Assembly: GCF_008329705.1 (NCBI RefSeq)
Contig: NZ_VTSX01000013.1
Location: 1 to 64,000 of the forward strand
Direction of reading: 5' to 3'
Source of the DNA: Chryseobacterium sp. SN22
GTDB lineage: Bacteria; Bacteroidota; Bacteroidia; Flavobacteriales; Weeksellaceae
DNA length: 64,000 nt
Positions 35,401 to 44,163 of the stretch are shown piece by piece. Under the pieces are notes generated by a model that saw only the letters and a program-made list of their open reading frames with translations, did no database searches and was not told where the DNA came from. Within the stretch, counting starts at the first letter, position 1. The number at the start of each line of letters is the position of its first letter. The translations under genes were made by a program, and so were the position numbers.

Positions 35401-36231
35401 ATGTCAGAAATCATCATTCTCTTCCTTGGAGCAATTTCGGCAGGACTTCTGGGTTCACTGACCGGTTTGGGAGGAGGCGTTATTATTATTCCTTTATTGA
35501 CGCTGGGCTTCGGTGTTCCAATGCATTACGCCATCGGCGCTTCTCTTATTTCCGTAATCGGGACTTCTTCCGGGGCAGCCGTTGCTTTTGTTAAGGAAGG
35601 GTTTACCAACATGAGGATCGGGATGTTTCTGGAAATTGCCACCACCGCAGGAGCTATCGTGGGTGCCTTGGTTTCCGGAATGCTGAATCCGAATACGATC
35701 GGGATTATTTTCGCCAGCATCCTTCTTCTGACGGTTATTTTAAATTTAAAGGGGAAGCCGGATCATCAGGAACCCGTTATTAAGGGAAGCCTGGAAGAAA
35801 AGCTTAAATTATACGGAACGTTCCCGGATAAAGGCATCTTAAAAAGCTATTCGGCAAGAAATACCGTTCCCGGATTTTTCATGATGATGTTCGCGGGCGC
35901 CATGTCCGGATTATTGGGAATCGGTTCGGGAGCTCTGAAAGTATTGGCTATGGACAATATGATGAGACTGCCGTTCAAGGTTTCGACAACCACCAGTAAT
36001 TTCATGATCGGGGTAACGGCTGTGGCCAGTTCGCTGATTTATTTCCAGCGAGGTGAAATTATTCCCGTTATTGTAGCGCCGGTTTTGGTAGGCGTCGTGG
36101 TGGGAAGTTTTATCGGCTCCAAAACGCTGATGGTTTCCAAAACAAAGAAACTGAAAACTTTCTTCGCCATTGTGATTACAATTCTTTCAGTATATATGAT
36201 GTATAACGGAATAAGAAGCAACTTCTCATGA
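35401..36231 (+). CDS. TauE/SafE-family sulfite/sulfonate exporter
   Basis: The 276-residue protein has about eight hydrophobic helices and the two internally repeated TauE/SafE motifs: SLTGLGGGVIIIPLLTL near residue 20 and SGLLGIGSGALKVLAMD near residue 176. Family members move sulfite, sulfoacetate or other small anions, and the exact substrate is not visible. Its stop codon overlaps the ATG of a DUF1634 gene (ATGA), indicating translational coupling. The promoter box is 4 nt before the start. Confidence 0.9.
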   Translation: MSEIIILFLGAISAGLLGSLTGLGGGVIIIPLLTLGFGVPMHYAIGASLISVIGTSSGAAVAFVKEGFTNMRIGMFLEIATTAGAIVGALVSGMLNPNTIGIIFASILLLTVILNLKGKPDHQEPVIKGSLEEKLKLYGTFPDKGILKSYSARNTVPGFFMMMFAGAMSGLLGIGSGALKVLAMDNMMRLPFKVSTTTSNFMIGVTAVASSLIYFQRGEIIPVIVAPVLVGVVVGSFIGSKTLMVSKTKKLKTFFAIVITILSVYMMYNGIRSNFS

Positions 36232-36611
36232 GAAAGAATTTTACGGATACGGATCTTAACCGTTCGGTAGGCAATCTCCTCCGTCTGGGCGTTATTTTAT
36301 CGGTGATCACTTCACTCGTCGGTTTTGTAAAGCTTTTTACGGAAGGCTTCCAGATGCCGAAAAAATACAGGCTTCTTGATATGGGCGAGTCTTCTGAGAA
36401 AGTATGGGGCCATTTCTGGAACACGCTCTGTAAAGGCGAAGGCATGGCCATTATCCAGCTGGGAATTCTTTTGCTGATCTTTACGCCTTTAATGAGGATT
36501 ATTTTTGCTCTGATCGGTTACTTAAAGGAAAAGGATTACGTGTATGTCGTTATTTCTTCAATTGTCCTGGCGATTATGGCGATCAGTTTCTTCACCGGGT
36601 ACGCCCACTAG
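36228..36611 (+). CDS. DUF1634 membrane protein
   Basis: The 127-residue protein has three hydrophobic helices (about residues 17-40, 74-95 and 100-122) and starts with DTDLNRSVGNLLRLGVILS, the usual beginning of DUF1634 proteins. This family commonly sits directly after TauE/SafE exporters, as here with a 4-bp overlap, which suggests a partner subunit. No biochemical role is known to me. The last 20 bp overlap the convergent beta-lactamase locus. Confidence 0.85.
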   Translation: MRKNFTDTDLNRSVGNLLRLGVILSVITSLVGFVKLFTEGFQMPKKYRLLDMGESSEKVWGHFWNTLCKGEGMAIIQLGILLLIFTPLMRIIFALIGYLKEKDYVYVVISSIVLAIMAISFFTGYAH

Positions 36612-37471
36612 CCTGATCTTCTGATTTCTTCCCGAGGTATTCTTTTTCAAGTTCTTTTAACTCGTCAAAGTAATCCTTTTTGTTCATAAAAACTTCCGGA
36701 TGATAAGGATCTTCCGGATGGTGTTTTTCATGAAGACCGAACTGACCGGCGTGGGCAGCAACCCAAAGATCAAAATCCAGCTTTTTCATTTCGCGGAGCG
36801 TATATGCATAATCTTTTGCAATGTCCGGATAGGAGGAAACATCAGAAAATTTATGGTCAATAATAATGCTCGGCATATTGGCAATAAGAACCTTATAGCT
36901 TCTGTTCCGGTCTTTTGTTTCAAAAAGATAGCTGCATGACCCTTTGGTATGGCCGGGATGGTGAAGCATCATCAGCTTTGTATTTCCGAGAGTCACCAAA
37001 CTTTTATCTTTTAAAATAATCAGGATTTACCGGCTTGAAAGAGATCCCGTACTTCCCCATTTCATAATCCGATTTACCTCCGCTTTTCAGCACTTCTGCA
37101 TCTGCCGCATCCACATACAGCTTGGCACCTGTTTCTTTCTTAACATCTGCCATTGCGCCTAAATGATCATAATGTGCCTGATTAAGCAAAAGGATTTTAA
37201 TGTCGTTGTATTTAAAGCCCAGCTTTTTAATATTATTTTTAATGATCGGAAGCGAATCGGCAAGACCGGTATTGATCAGGATATTTCCTTTATCGGTAAC
37301 GATCAGATAAGATGCAAGATCATACGTTCCCACATAATACAGGTTCCCGGCAATTCTGAACGGTTTATAGGGCTGCGACCATTCTTTAGGATGGTTTTTC
37401 GGTTCATGAACATCCTTGGCATTCAAGTGGCTGATCATTGCAAGAGCAAATAATATGGCGTACTTTTTCAT
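36592..37471 (-). pseudogene. bla: GOB-like subclass B3 metallo-beta-lactamase, frameshifted
   Basis: The first part (37471-37004) starts with a signal peptide and reads RIAGNLYYVGTYDLASYLIV and LLLNQAHYDHLGAM. The second part (from about 37003 to 36592), in the next frame, reads LHHPGHTKGSCSYLFETKD and LWVAAHAGQF. Joined, they match the roughly 290-residue GOB family throughout. The metal motif has Gln98 where most B3 enzymes have His (QxHxDH), which is the GOB hallmark; His and His of HHPGH and AAHA complete the sites. One extra A in the AAAA run at 37009-37012 (minus strand) shifts the frame into a stop at 37004-37006. It is either a true pseudogene, a variant population or a sequencing error. 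Confidence 0.85.
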
Positions 37472-37497
37472 TCGTAAAGCTGTTTTTATTTTAATTC

Positions 37498-37875
37498 TTA
37501 CATTTCATAAAATTCTAACGGCAGACCGTCGGGATCCTGCGTAAAGAAAAATTCCTTTCCGGTAAATTCATCAATCCTGATCTCCTCACAGGTTAATCCT
37601 TTCTGTATCAGTTCTTCTCTTTTGTCCTGAACATTTTCGACCGAGAATGCAAGATGCCTCAACCCGCAGGCTTCCGGTCTTGATGATCTTTCAGGAGGAT
37701 CGGGAAAAGAAAAAAGTTCGATTACGTAATGTTCTCCGATCGCAAGATCAAGCTTGTACGAGCGTCTTTCTTCACGATAAACTTCGCGTATGATGTTCAG
37801 CCCCAATATTTCGGTATAAAACTTTTTGGAAACTTTATAGTCTGAGCATATAATGGCAATATGGTGGATTTTCAT
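37498..37875 (-). CDS. VOC-family protein (glyoxalase/dioxygenase fold, YaeR-like)
   Basis: The 125-residue protein starts MKIHHIAIICSDYKVSKKFY and has GLRHLAFSVENV in the middle and TQDPDGLPLEFYEM at the end. The His of HHIAI, the mid-protein Glu of YVIELF, the His of LRHLAF and the final Glu of PLEFYE are the expected metal ligands of a single-domain VOC protein. The substrate is unknown. Its start lies inside the end of the upstream NTF2-like gene (41-bp overlap), and the beta-lactamase locus begins 26 bp downstream, so the three appear to be one transcript. Confidence 0.88.
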   Translation of the reverse strand: MKIHHIAIICSDYKVSKKFYTEILGLNIIREVYREERRSYKLDLAIGEHYVIELFSFPDPPERSSRPEACGLRHLAFSVENVQDKREELIQKGLTCEEIRIDEFTGKEFFFTQDPDGLPLEFYEM

Positions 37876-38320
37876 GTGAATTTTGTTTTATTTCCGCGCA
37901 TCGGTCTTTTCTGCGGGTGTCGATCAAATACTGTATTTTCCATTCCCCGTTCTGCTTTACCAACTGAAAACTGTTGGCACCACAATGAGAAAACTTTCCT
38001 TTAAAGTAAAAAGCATAAGGTGTAAAAACACTGGCCAGATCTCCATCCTGATGAATGGCTTCAATAGTAATTCTTTCGTCCAGTGCCTCTTTTTCCATTT
38101 TTGAAACAGAAGCGATAAAATTATTAATATTTTCAGTTTTCACACCGTCTTGGGTAATGGTCTGAAGAATGGCTGTGTCAGAGAATGCCGACTTTAAAAG
38201 TTCAGCGTCGGCATTTTTCATCCCTGAAAAAAGATTTCGGATCGGCTTTTCGATTTCCCTGTTCTGCTGGCCGAAGCAAAAGTTTCCGAACAACAGGATA
38301 ACCGCACATGTTCTCTTCAT
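37835..38320 (-). CDS. Secreted NTF2-like (SnoaL-type) protein
   Basis: The 161-residue protein has a signal peptide MKRTCAVILLFGNFCFGQ and a cone-shaped NTF2-like pattern: IEKPIRNLFSGMKNADAELL at the start, FSDTAILQTI, and a final strand WKIQYLIDTRRK. Such lumocrine-like (DUF4440-type) domains are small binding or enzymatic modules of many functions. The last residues overlap the VOC gene by 41 bp. It is the likely first gene of a short minus-strand transcript leading to the beta-lactamase locus. Confidence 0.8.
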   Translation of the reverse strand: MKRTCAVILLFGNFCFGQQNREIEKPIRNLFSGMKNADAELLKSAFSDTAILQTITQDGVKTENINNFIASVSKMEKEALDERITIEAIHQDGDLASVFTPYAFYFKGKFSHCGANSFQLVKQNGEWKIQYLIDTRRKDRCAEIKQNSHENPPYCHYMLRL

Positions 38321-38453
38321 GAGATTATTGATTTGTGGTCTGATAAAAATACTGAATTAATCGGTAGATTTTTATTTAATTCATAAATTTAAAACACCAA
38401 TCGGTTTGAAAATTTAGAAATTTGAATTAAATTTATCCGTTGATTAAAAAAAT

Positions 38454-39539
38454 ATGTGGATCCTTTACCTGAGTCTGACCGTTTTATTACTAATTTTAAC
38501 CTTATTACCCAAAATCCAGCATTCGCACTGGGTTTTCCATATCCCGGAGTTCGGTAAGATACAGATTACTTTTTTCACGCTTTTTACGATAATCCTGGGA
38601 TTTTTTATCGGCTCTTCCGAATATTTATGGTACTGCCAGGGGCTTTTGGTGCTGATCTTTATCCACCACAGCGTTATTTTAATAAAATATACCCCGCTGT
38701 ACCCCGTTAAAAAATTCACTCAGAAATATCAGTCTTCGGACAAGATCCATTTTATTTCCGCCAATGTTTATCAGTTTAACAGAGAATACGACCGCTTCGT
38801 TCAGCTGATTGAAAAATACCGTCCCCAAATGTTCCTTACTATGGAAAGCAACGGAGACTGGGAACAGGCTTTGCGGAAACTGGAAAAAGATTATCCGTAC
38901 CAGCATAAAGTAACGCTGGAAAACACCTATGGAATGCATTTCTATTCGAAAATCAAAATGGAAGAATCGCGGACGCATTATTTTGTAGCCGATGATATCC
39001 CCAGTATTGAAGCACATCTGAAAACGGAAGACGGCTATTCGTTTGTGTTTTTCGGTGTTCATCCGCCGCCGCCTAGCCCGACCGAAGAAGAAACCTCCAA
39101 AGAAAGGGACGGTGACCTGCTGAGCACGGCCAAAAGGGTGATCGAAATTAATAAGCCTGTAATTGTGGTCGGCGACTTCAATAATGTGGCCTGGTCCAAA
39201 TCCTCCATCCTGTTCAGGAAAACCAGCCACCTGATCGATCCGCGGATCGGCCGCTCTTTTGTATCGACTTTCCATGCCAAATACAAGCTCCTGCGGTTTC
39301 CTATCGACCTGATGTTCCACAGCGAAGAAATTTTTATCGAAGACCTGAAAACCCTTGAAAACTTCGGCTCCGACCACCTTCCCGTATATTGTGAATTCTT
39401 TATCGACCACGAACAGGAAATTAAACAGGAAGAAAAAATTGATTACGCAACCGAAGAAGAAAAAGCCGAAGCCGAAGAAATGATTGAAGAAGGGAAAAAG
39501 GAAGATGGGAAGAGGGACGCTGTAGTGACGGAAGGATAA
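38454..39539 (+). CDS. Membrane-anchored endonuclease/exonuclease/phosphatase (EEP) family protein
   Basis: The 361-residue protein has three N-terminal hydrophobic helices (about residues 1-75) followed by an EEP domain (about 98-325). The domain motifs are FISANVYQFN, LTMESNGDW, VVGDFNNVAWS and FGSDHLPVYCEF, holding the catalytic Asn, Glu, Asp-Asn and Asp-His of the family. It would be a periplasm-facing or cytoplasmic phosphodiesterase; whether it cuts nucleic acid or phospholipid-like substrates is unknown. The last 35 residues are a highly charged Glu/Lys tail. The gene is followed by a tandem hairpin repeat. Confidence 0.88.
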   Translation: MWILYLSLTVLLLILTLLPKIQHSHWVFHIPEFGKIQITFFTLFTIILGFFIGSSEYLWYCQGLLVLIFIHHSVILIKYTPLYPVKKFTQKYQSSDKIHFISANVYQFNREYDRFVQLIEKYRPQMFLTMESNGDWEQALRKLEKDYPYQHKVTLENTYGMHFYSKIKMEESRTHYFVADDIPSIEAHLKTEDGYSFVFFGVHPPPPSPTEEETSKERDGDLLSTAKRVIEINKPVIVVGDFNNVAWSKSSILFRKTSHLIDPRIGRSFVSTFHAKYKLLRFPIDLMFHSEEIFIEDLKTLENFGSDHLPVYCEFFIDHEQEIKQEEKIDYATEEEKAEAEEMIEEGKKEDGKRDAVVTEG

Positions 39540-39616
39540 AAGCGGATTTTCTGAGCTTTAGCGAATAATACCTGAATTTCTCATACTTTTAATCTTTACT
39601 GGTTTATAGGCTTATA

Positions 39617-39908
39617 TCATTCCGTAGGAATCTAAACATAGTATTAGAGAACTCATGGAAAGATCGTGTCTGGATTCCTACGGAATGACAACTTCTGTAT
39701 ATTTTTGTCTATACGTTTTATTTGTCATTCCGCAGGAATCTAAACATAGTATTAGAGAACTCATGGAAAGGTTCGCGTCTGGATTCTTACGGAATGACAA
39801 CTCCTGGATATTTTTGTCTATACGTTTTATTTGTCATTCCCTAGGAATCTAAACATAGTATTAGAGAACTCATGGGAAGATCATGTCTGGATTCCTGCGG
39901 AATGACAA
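39617..39908. repeat. Three tandem ~109-bp palindromic repeat units
   Basis: Three units start at 39617, 39725 and 39834 (same base aligned), a period of 108-109 bp. Each unit opens with TCATTCCGYAGGAATC, has a conserved middle with AACATAGTATTAGAGAAC, and closes with GATTCCTACGGAATGACAA or a near copy, so each can fold into a hairpin of about 75 nt. The linker CTCCTGGATATTTTT also recurs. Unit 2 has GTTCGCG where the others have GATCGTG or GATCATG. It fits a REP/BIME-like intergenic element amplified in tandem. Confidence 0.85.
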
Positions 39909-39956
39909 CTCCTGGATATTTTTATACATTTCAATAGTCATTCATAGCAAACAAAA

Positions 39957-39979
39957 GCCTTCCCGGTTATGAGAAGGCT
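39957..39979 (-). terminator. Terminator of mvaD
   Basis: AGCCTTC (39957-39963) and GAAGGCT (39973-39979) pair around a nine-nt loop. Read on the minus strand, the stem is followed by TTTTG-type bases. It lies 27 bp after the mvaD stop codon. Confidence 0.65.
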
Positions 39980-40005
39980 GTATCTTTTTAGAATGTTTCT
40001 TAAAT

Positions 40006-41064
40006 TTAAAACTGCATCACATCCTTCACCACCCCGTTGTTTTGGGTATGCTGCAGCAATTCGGTTTCGATAAAGGATTTGATAGTTTCTTCGGAGCCGT
40101 CGTTCGGAAATAAAAGATGGACATTGGCCCCCGCATCCAGTGTAAAGAACAAATGCAATCCTGTTTCTCTCCTGAAATCCCAGATTTTATTGATGACGGC
40201 CAGGGTTCCTGTTTTCATCAGGATAAAGGCAGGGTCACTCATCATCATCATGGCATGCAGCGTCAATGCTTCGTGTTCCACAAGCCTGATGAATTTTTCC
40301 ATATTGCCTGCTGCCAGAATTTCTTTCATCGGGCCGAAATTTTCCCGGGCTTCCTGGAACCGTCGGTCTGCATACGGATTGGTATTCATTAATCCGTGCC
40401 CCACGGTAGAAGAAACGCTTTTCTGGCCTTCATGAATCAATAAAACCCAATCGTTGAAATTTTTAAACACCTCATGGATTTCATCTTCAGGATACGGAAC
40501 GGCAAAAAGGTCAGAACTGCCTTTCACCTGGGAAGCTCCCCAAACGACCAGTCCGTTATATAAGCTTCTGCAGGCACTTCCGCTTCCCAGTCTAGCCAGA
40601 AAAGAAGCTTTTTTCAAAGATTCCTCATCGGAAGTTTTTCCTGAAAATGTTTCATCCAGATTCATCAGGCATTTGGCAATCGCCCCGAAACCAGAAGCTG
40701 AACTGGCTATTCCCGAACTGTGCGGAAAGGTATTCTCCGTTTTAATGATGTATTTCCCCTGTAAAATCCAGGGAAGATACTGTTCTATATTCCTGAAGTA
40801 TTTCTCTATTTTCTCCGCAAATTTCACCTCCTCATTCCCGGCTAAAAAAGTCTGGACGGAAAAAGGCTCATTCGCCAGGAACTCTATTGTGGTAATGGTT
40901 TTACAATGGTTCAGGGTATAGCTGATGCTCGGATTTGCCGGGATCTGATTGTCGTATTTTCCCCAGTATTTGATCAGGGCAATATTTGACGGGCAGCTTT
41001 CGGAAACCGTCTGATCATAAGTCGTAAATTCTTTTTTTCCTAAAAATTCCTGTGGTGTCATCAT
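40006..41064 (-). CDS. mvaD: Diphosphomevalonate decarboxylase
   Basis: The 352-residue GHMP-type enzyme has NIALIKYWGKYDNQIPANPS near residue 28, the substrate-binding loop of this family, and an ATP loop HSSGIASSASGFGAIA near residue 116. A further RLGSGSACRSLY matches the family Ser-rich motif. It converts mevalonate diphosphate to isopentenyl diphosphate, the last step of the classic mevalonate route, as used by many Flavobacteriia. Other pathway genes are not in the window. Its neighbours are an acyl-CoA ligase upstream and a terminator downstream. Confidence 0.94.
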   Translation of the reverse strand: MMTPQEFLGKKEFTTYDQTVSESCPSNIALIKYWGKYDNQIPANPSISYTLNHCKTITTIEFLANEPFSVQTFLAGNEEVKFAEKIEKYFRNIEQYLPWILQGKYIIKTENTFPHSSGIASSASGFGAIAKCLMNLDETFSGKTSDEESLKKASFLARLGSGSACRSLYNGLVVWGASQVKGSSDLFAVPYPEDEIHEVFKNFNDWVLLIHEGQKSVSSTVGHGLMNTNPYADRRFQEARENFGPMKEILAAGNMEKFIRLVEHEALTLHAMMMMSDPAFILMKTGTLAVINKIWDFRRETGLHLFFTLDAGANVHLLFPNDGSEETIKSFIETELLQHTQNNGVVKDVMQF

Positions 41065-41147
41065 CGTGATGGAATATTTTTTACCGGGATATAACCCGAA
41101 TTATTATCAATTACTTTTCAGGCCTTTGCCTTTAACTCAGCCTTAGC

Positions 41148-42917
41148 TTAATACATCTCTTCAATAAGATCTGCATACTTCTTCAGAACCACGCCCCTTT
41201 TCACCTTCAGGGTCGGCGTAATTTCGCCGGTGTTAATATCGAATTCAGCAGGCATCAAAGTAAACCTTTTCACCTTTTCGTAGTCGGACAAATCGGTTTG
41301 CAGTTCTTTGATTTTTTCTTTGTAGAAATCATTTACCTTTTCATTCTTTACGGTTTCTTCCCAGCTGGTAAACGGGATGTTGTTTTTTTGAAGATGGTCT
41401 TTTAAGAATTCAAAATTGGGAACAATAAGTGCGGAAACAAATTGTCTTCCTTCTGCAATCAGAACAATCTGCTGAATGAAATTGTTGTTGGTTAAAAGGT
41501 TCTCTACCGGCTGCGGCGCGATGTACTTTCCGTTGGAGGTTTTCATCAGGTCTTTCAGACGGTCGGTGATGATGAGGTTTCCATGATTATCGATTTTCCC
41601 GGCATCCCCGGTTTTAAACCATCCGTCTCCGGTAAATACTTTCAGGGTTTCTTCGGGTCTGTTGTAATACCCTTTCATAATGCCGTTTCCTCGTGCCTGG
41701 ATTTCGTCATTTTCACCGATCCTGAGCTCCACACCGGGAAGCGGTTTGCCACTCGTTCCATGCTCAAAATGCGTCAGTGGAAATAAAGTGAGCGTCGCAG
41801 TTGTTTCCGTCAGCCCGTAACCAACCGTAACATGAATTCCGACGGACTCAAAAAACTTCGTGACTTCCGGGGATAATGAAGCGCCTCCGCAAGGTAAGAA
41901 CCACAGCCTTCCGCCCATCCGCTCTTTAATTTTACTGAAAACCAAAGTATCTGCGATGGCTTCTTTTATTTTTAACCCGAACGGAACAGGTCTTTCGTTT
42001 CTTCTCAGTTCTGCGGTCTGCCAGCCAACTGCCAAAGCCCAGTCGAAGATCTTTTTCTTTATCGGAGAACCTTCCTCTGCTTTTTCCAGTACACCGGCAT
42101 AGACTTTCTGGAAAAACCTCGGTACAGCACACATCATGGTAGGCTTTACTTCTTCCAGAGCTTTCGATATATTCTTTGGATCTTCAAGAAAATAAACCCT
42201 TGCGCCACCGTAAAGACACAGCAGGCTCCAGCTTCTTTCAAAAACGTGGGTCAGTGGCAAAAATGCCAGAGACAATTCTTCTTCAAAATTTTTAAACTTA
42301 AAAAATTCAAAATGAGCATCAAGTGCCTTAATGAAATTTCCATGGGTAAGCATTACTCCTTTTGGTGTTCCTGTAGTTCCTGAAGTGTAGATGATTGTTG
42401 CTATATCATCGTATTCTTTCGGGCTGCATCCATATTCCGGAGATGCTTTGGCAATAAAGTCTTCCAGATAAAAACTGCTGAATTCTTTCTTAATCCAGAC
42501 TGCTTTTTTAGAAATAATAATTGTTTCCAGGCTGCTGTTTTCCTTCTGTAAGATCTGAAGGGCAGCATCATACTGTGCCTGATCTCCTACCAGAATAATT
42601 TTTGCCTGCGAATCGTTGATAATATATTCTGCCTGCTCGGCATTGTTGGTGGAATAAATAGGCACGCTTACGGCACCGACTGCCATGGCTGCCAGATCGA
42701 AGATCATCCATTCGGAAGAATTATCCGAATAGATGGCTATTTTATCATTTTCCTGAATTCCGGCGTTTCTCAGCGCGTTCGCCGTTTTGAAAACAATGTC
42801 GCCGAATTTTTTCCAGCTCAGTTCTTTCCATCCCGCATCTTTCTTTTTGAAACCGATGGCCGCTTTCAGAGGATGTTTTTCTGTATTTTTTAGGATAATC
42901 GCCTCTGCAAGATTCAT
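41148..42917 (-). CDS. AMP-dependent long-chain acyl-CoA ligase
   Basis: The 589-residue protein carries the adenylate-forming signature TIIYTSGTTGTPKGVMLTHG near residue 175, the GYGLTETTATLTLFP motif near residue 370, and WFKTGDAGKIDNHGNLIITD near residue 435. This pattern is typical of FadD-like long-chain fatty-acid CoA ligases of the FAA1/FadD15 type. It would activate fatty acids with ATP and coenzyme A at the inner membrane. The start overlaps the stop of the epimerase gene by 4 bp (ATGA), so the two are co-translated. Confidence 0.92.
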   Translation of the reverse strand: MNLAEAIILKNTEKHPLKAAIGFKKKDAGWKELSWKKFGDIVFKTANALRNAGIQENDKIAIYSDNSSEWMIFDLAAMAVGAVSVPIYSTNNAEQAEYIINDSQAKIILVGDQAQYDAALQILQKENSSLETIIISKKAVWIKKEFSSFYLEDFIAKASPEYGCSPKEYDDIATIIYTSGTTGTPKGVMLTHGNFIKALDAHFEFFKFKNFEEELSLAFLPLTHVFERSWSLLCLYGGARVYFLEDPKNISKALEEVKPTMMCAVPRFFQKVYAGVLEKAEEGSPIKKKIFDWALAVGWQTAELRRNERPVPFGLKIKEAIADTLVFSKIKERMGGRLWFLPCGGASLSPEVTKFFESVGIHVTVGYGLTETTATLTLFPLTHFEHGTSGKPLPGVELRIGENDEIQARGNGIMKGYYNRPEETLKVFTGDGWFKTGDAGKIDNHGNLIITDRLKDLMKTSNGKYIAPQPVENLLTNNNFIQQIVLIAEGRQFVSALIVPNFEFLKDHLQKNNIPFTSWEETVKNEKVNDFYKEKIKELQTDLSDYEKVKRFTLMPAEFDINTGEITPTLKVKRGVVLKKYADLIEEMY

Positions 42918-43927
42918 GGCTTCATCTTTTTATCGTTCATATAATTATTCAAATGAAAATCAATACTTTCCGAAACAGGAATAAATTGATAGTCCAGCGT
43001 TTCTTCTATTTTTTGATTGGAAACTGTATGGAGGCTAGAAATGGCTTCGATGTTGGTTTTTGTAATCATCTTCAGCTTAGGAATCAGCCATCCGAACAGG
43101 ATATTGGCCCATCTTCCTGCATTCAGCTGGAAGTCAGACAAAATTTTAGCTTCTTTTAATCCTAATTTTGACCTGATCTGCCGGGCCAGCTCGGAATACC
43201 TTCGGCTTTCGGCTACAATAATAAAACGTTCGCCAAAAAGGTTTTTCTCCATCAGTTCTACCGAAATTTTGGCTACATCCCTTACATCCACATAATTCGA
43301 TCCGCCCGAAAAGGTAAAACTGTTCTCCTCAAAGGTCGGAAAAATATCCCCGCTGCTGTTTCCCCAGTTTCCGCTGCCGATAATCATCCCGGGGTTGATA
43401 ATAACGACGTTCATGCCTTCAGCTGAAGCCCTCCAAGCTTCCATTTCCGAGAGGTGTTTGGATAAAGCATAAGCCGAATGTTCCAGCTTAGGGTTAAAGT
43501 CGGATTCTTCGTCCAGCTCTCCTCTGTCGTTAAAATTATCCAGAACGGCAATCGAACTTACATGAAGGAATTTTTTAATGCCGGAACCTTCGCAGGCATA
43601 CAGCAGGTTTTCAGTACCCTTGATATTGGTGTGATACATTTCTTTTTCATCTTTGGGATGAAAGCTTACTTTTGCAGCACAATGGTATACTTCTTCCACA
43701 CCTTCCAAAGCTTCCTGTAAAGAATGAATATCATCAAAATCCACATCCATCCACTCAATTTTATTGAAAAAGCCTTCAGCGTCTTCCGTATAATAGGTAT
43801 AGGAATGCCTGACTTCGCTGATGTTGCTTGCCGGTCTTTTTGCAGCACGGACGTTTTTTCCGTTTTTCAGAAGTTCCAAAACGATTATCCTGCCTAAAAT
43901 TCCGGTTGCGCCCGTTACAAAAACCAT
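42914..43927 (-). CDS. NAD-dependent epimerase/dehydratase (extended SDR)
   Basis: The protein is 337 residues from the ATG at 43927; a TTG directly before it is less likely. It starts MVFVTGATGILGRIIVLELL, an NAD(P)-binding GxxGxxG motif, and has the SDR active-site pair YALSKHLSEME near residue 155. Extended SDRs of this type reduce or epimerise sugar nucleotides, steroids or dihydroflavonol-like ketones; the substrate is unclear. It overlaps the acyl-CoA ligase gene by 4 bp, and the pair might act together on acyl or isoprenoid-type substrates. Confidence 0.88.
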   Translation of the reverse strand: MVFVTGATGILGRIIVLELLKNGKNVRAAKRPASNISEVRHSYTYYTEDAEGFFNKIEWMDVDFDDIHSLQEALEGVEEVYHCAAKVSFHPKDEKEMYHTNIKGTENLLYACEGSGIKKFLHVSSIAVLDNFNDRGELDEESDFNPKLEHSAYALSKHLSEMEAWRASAEGMNVVIINPGMIIGSGNWGNSSGDIFPTFEENSFTFSGGSNYVDVRDVAKISVELMEKNLFGERFIIVAESRRYSELARQIRSKLGLKEAKILSDFQLNAGRWANILFGWLIPKLKMITKTNIEAISSLHTVSNQKIEETLDYQFIPVSESIDFHLNNYMNDKKMKP

Positions 43928-44117
43928 CAATTATTTTTACTTGATTGCTGACTAAATTATGATAATATTCTACCTTATGCAAATTTGCGACTTTTAAAGG
44001 AGAATTCGGTTTTAAAATGATAAAAACCGTAAAAATTCAATTGACCTTTTACCGGAACATAGCCTGAAAATTTTCGGTTTCTGATTGCCGCCTGAATTGA
44101 TGATGATTAATATAAAA

Positions 44118-44144
44118 GCCGCCCGAATAAAATCCGGACGGCCT
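44118..44144 (-). terminator. Terminator of the first T9SS paralogue
   Basis: GCCGCCCG and CGGACGGC pair across an AT-rich loop, and a T-rich run follows on the minus strand. A near copy lies after the second paralogue. Confidence 0.7.
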
Positions 44145-44163
44145 TTCCTAATATAATTTACTT

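Noticed and set aside
36592-36999. A separate small metallo-hydrolase gene downstream of a truncated one
   Set aside because: The two frames align head to tail with one GOB-like enzyme and lose only one base of phase at a poly-A run, so a single broken gene is the simpler reading.
39617-39908. A CRISPR array
   Set aside because: The units are about 109 bp apart, palindromic internally, and the linkers are also conserved, so there are no unique spacers and no cas genes.
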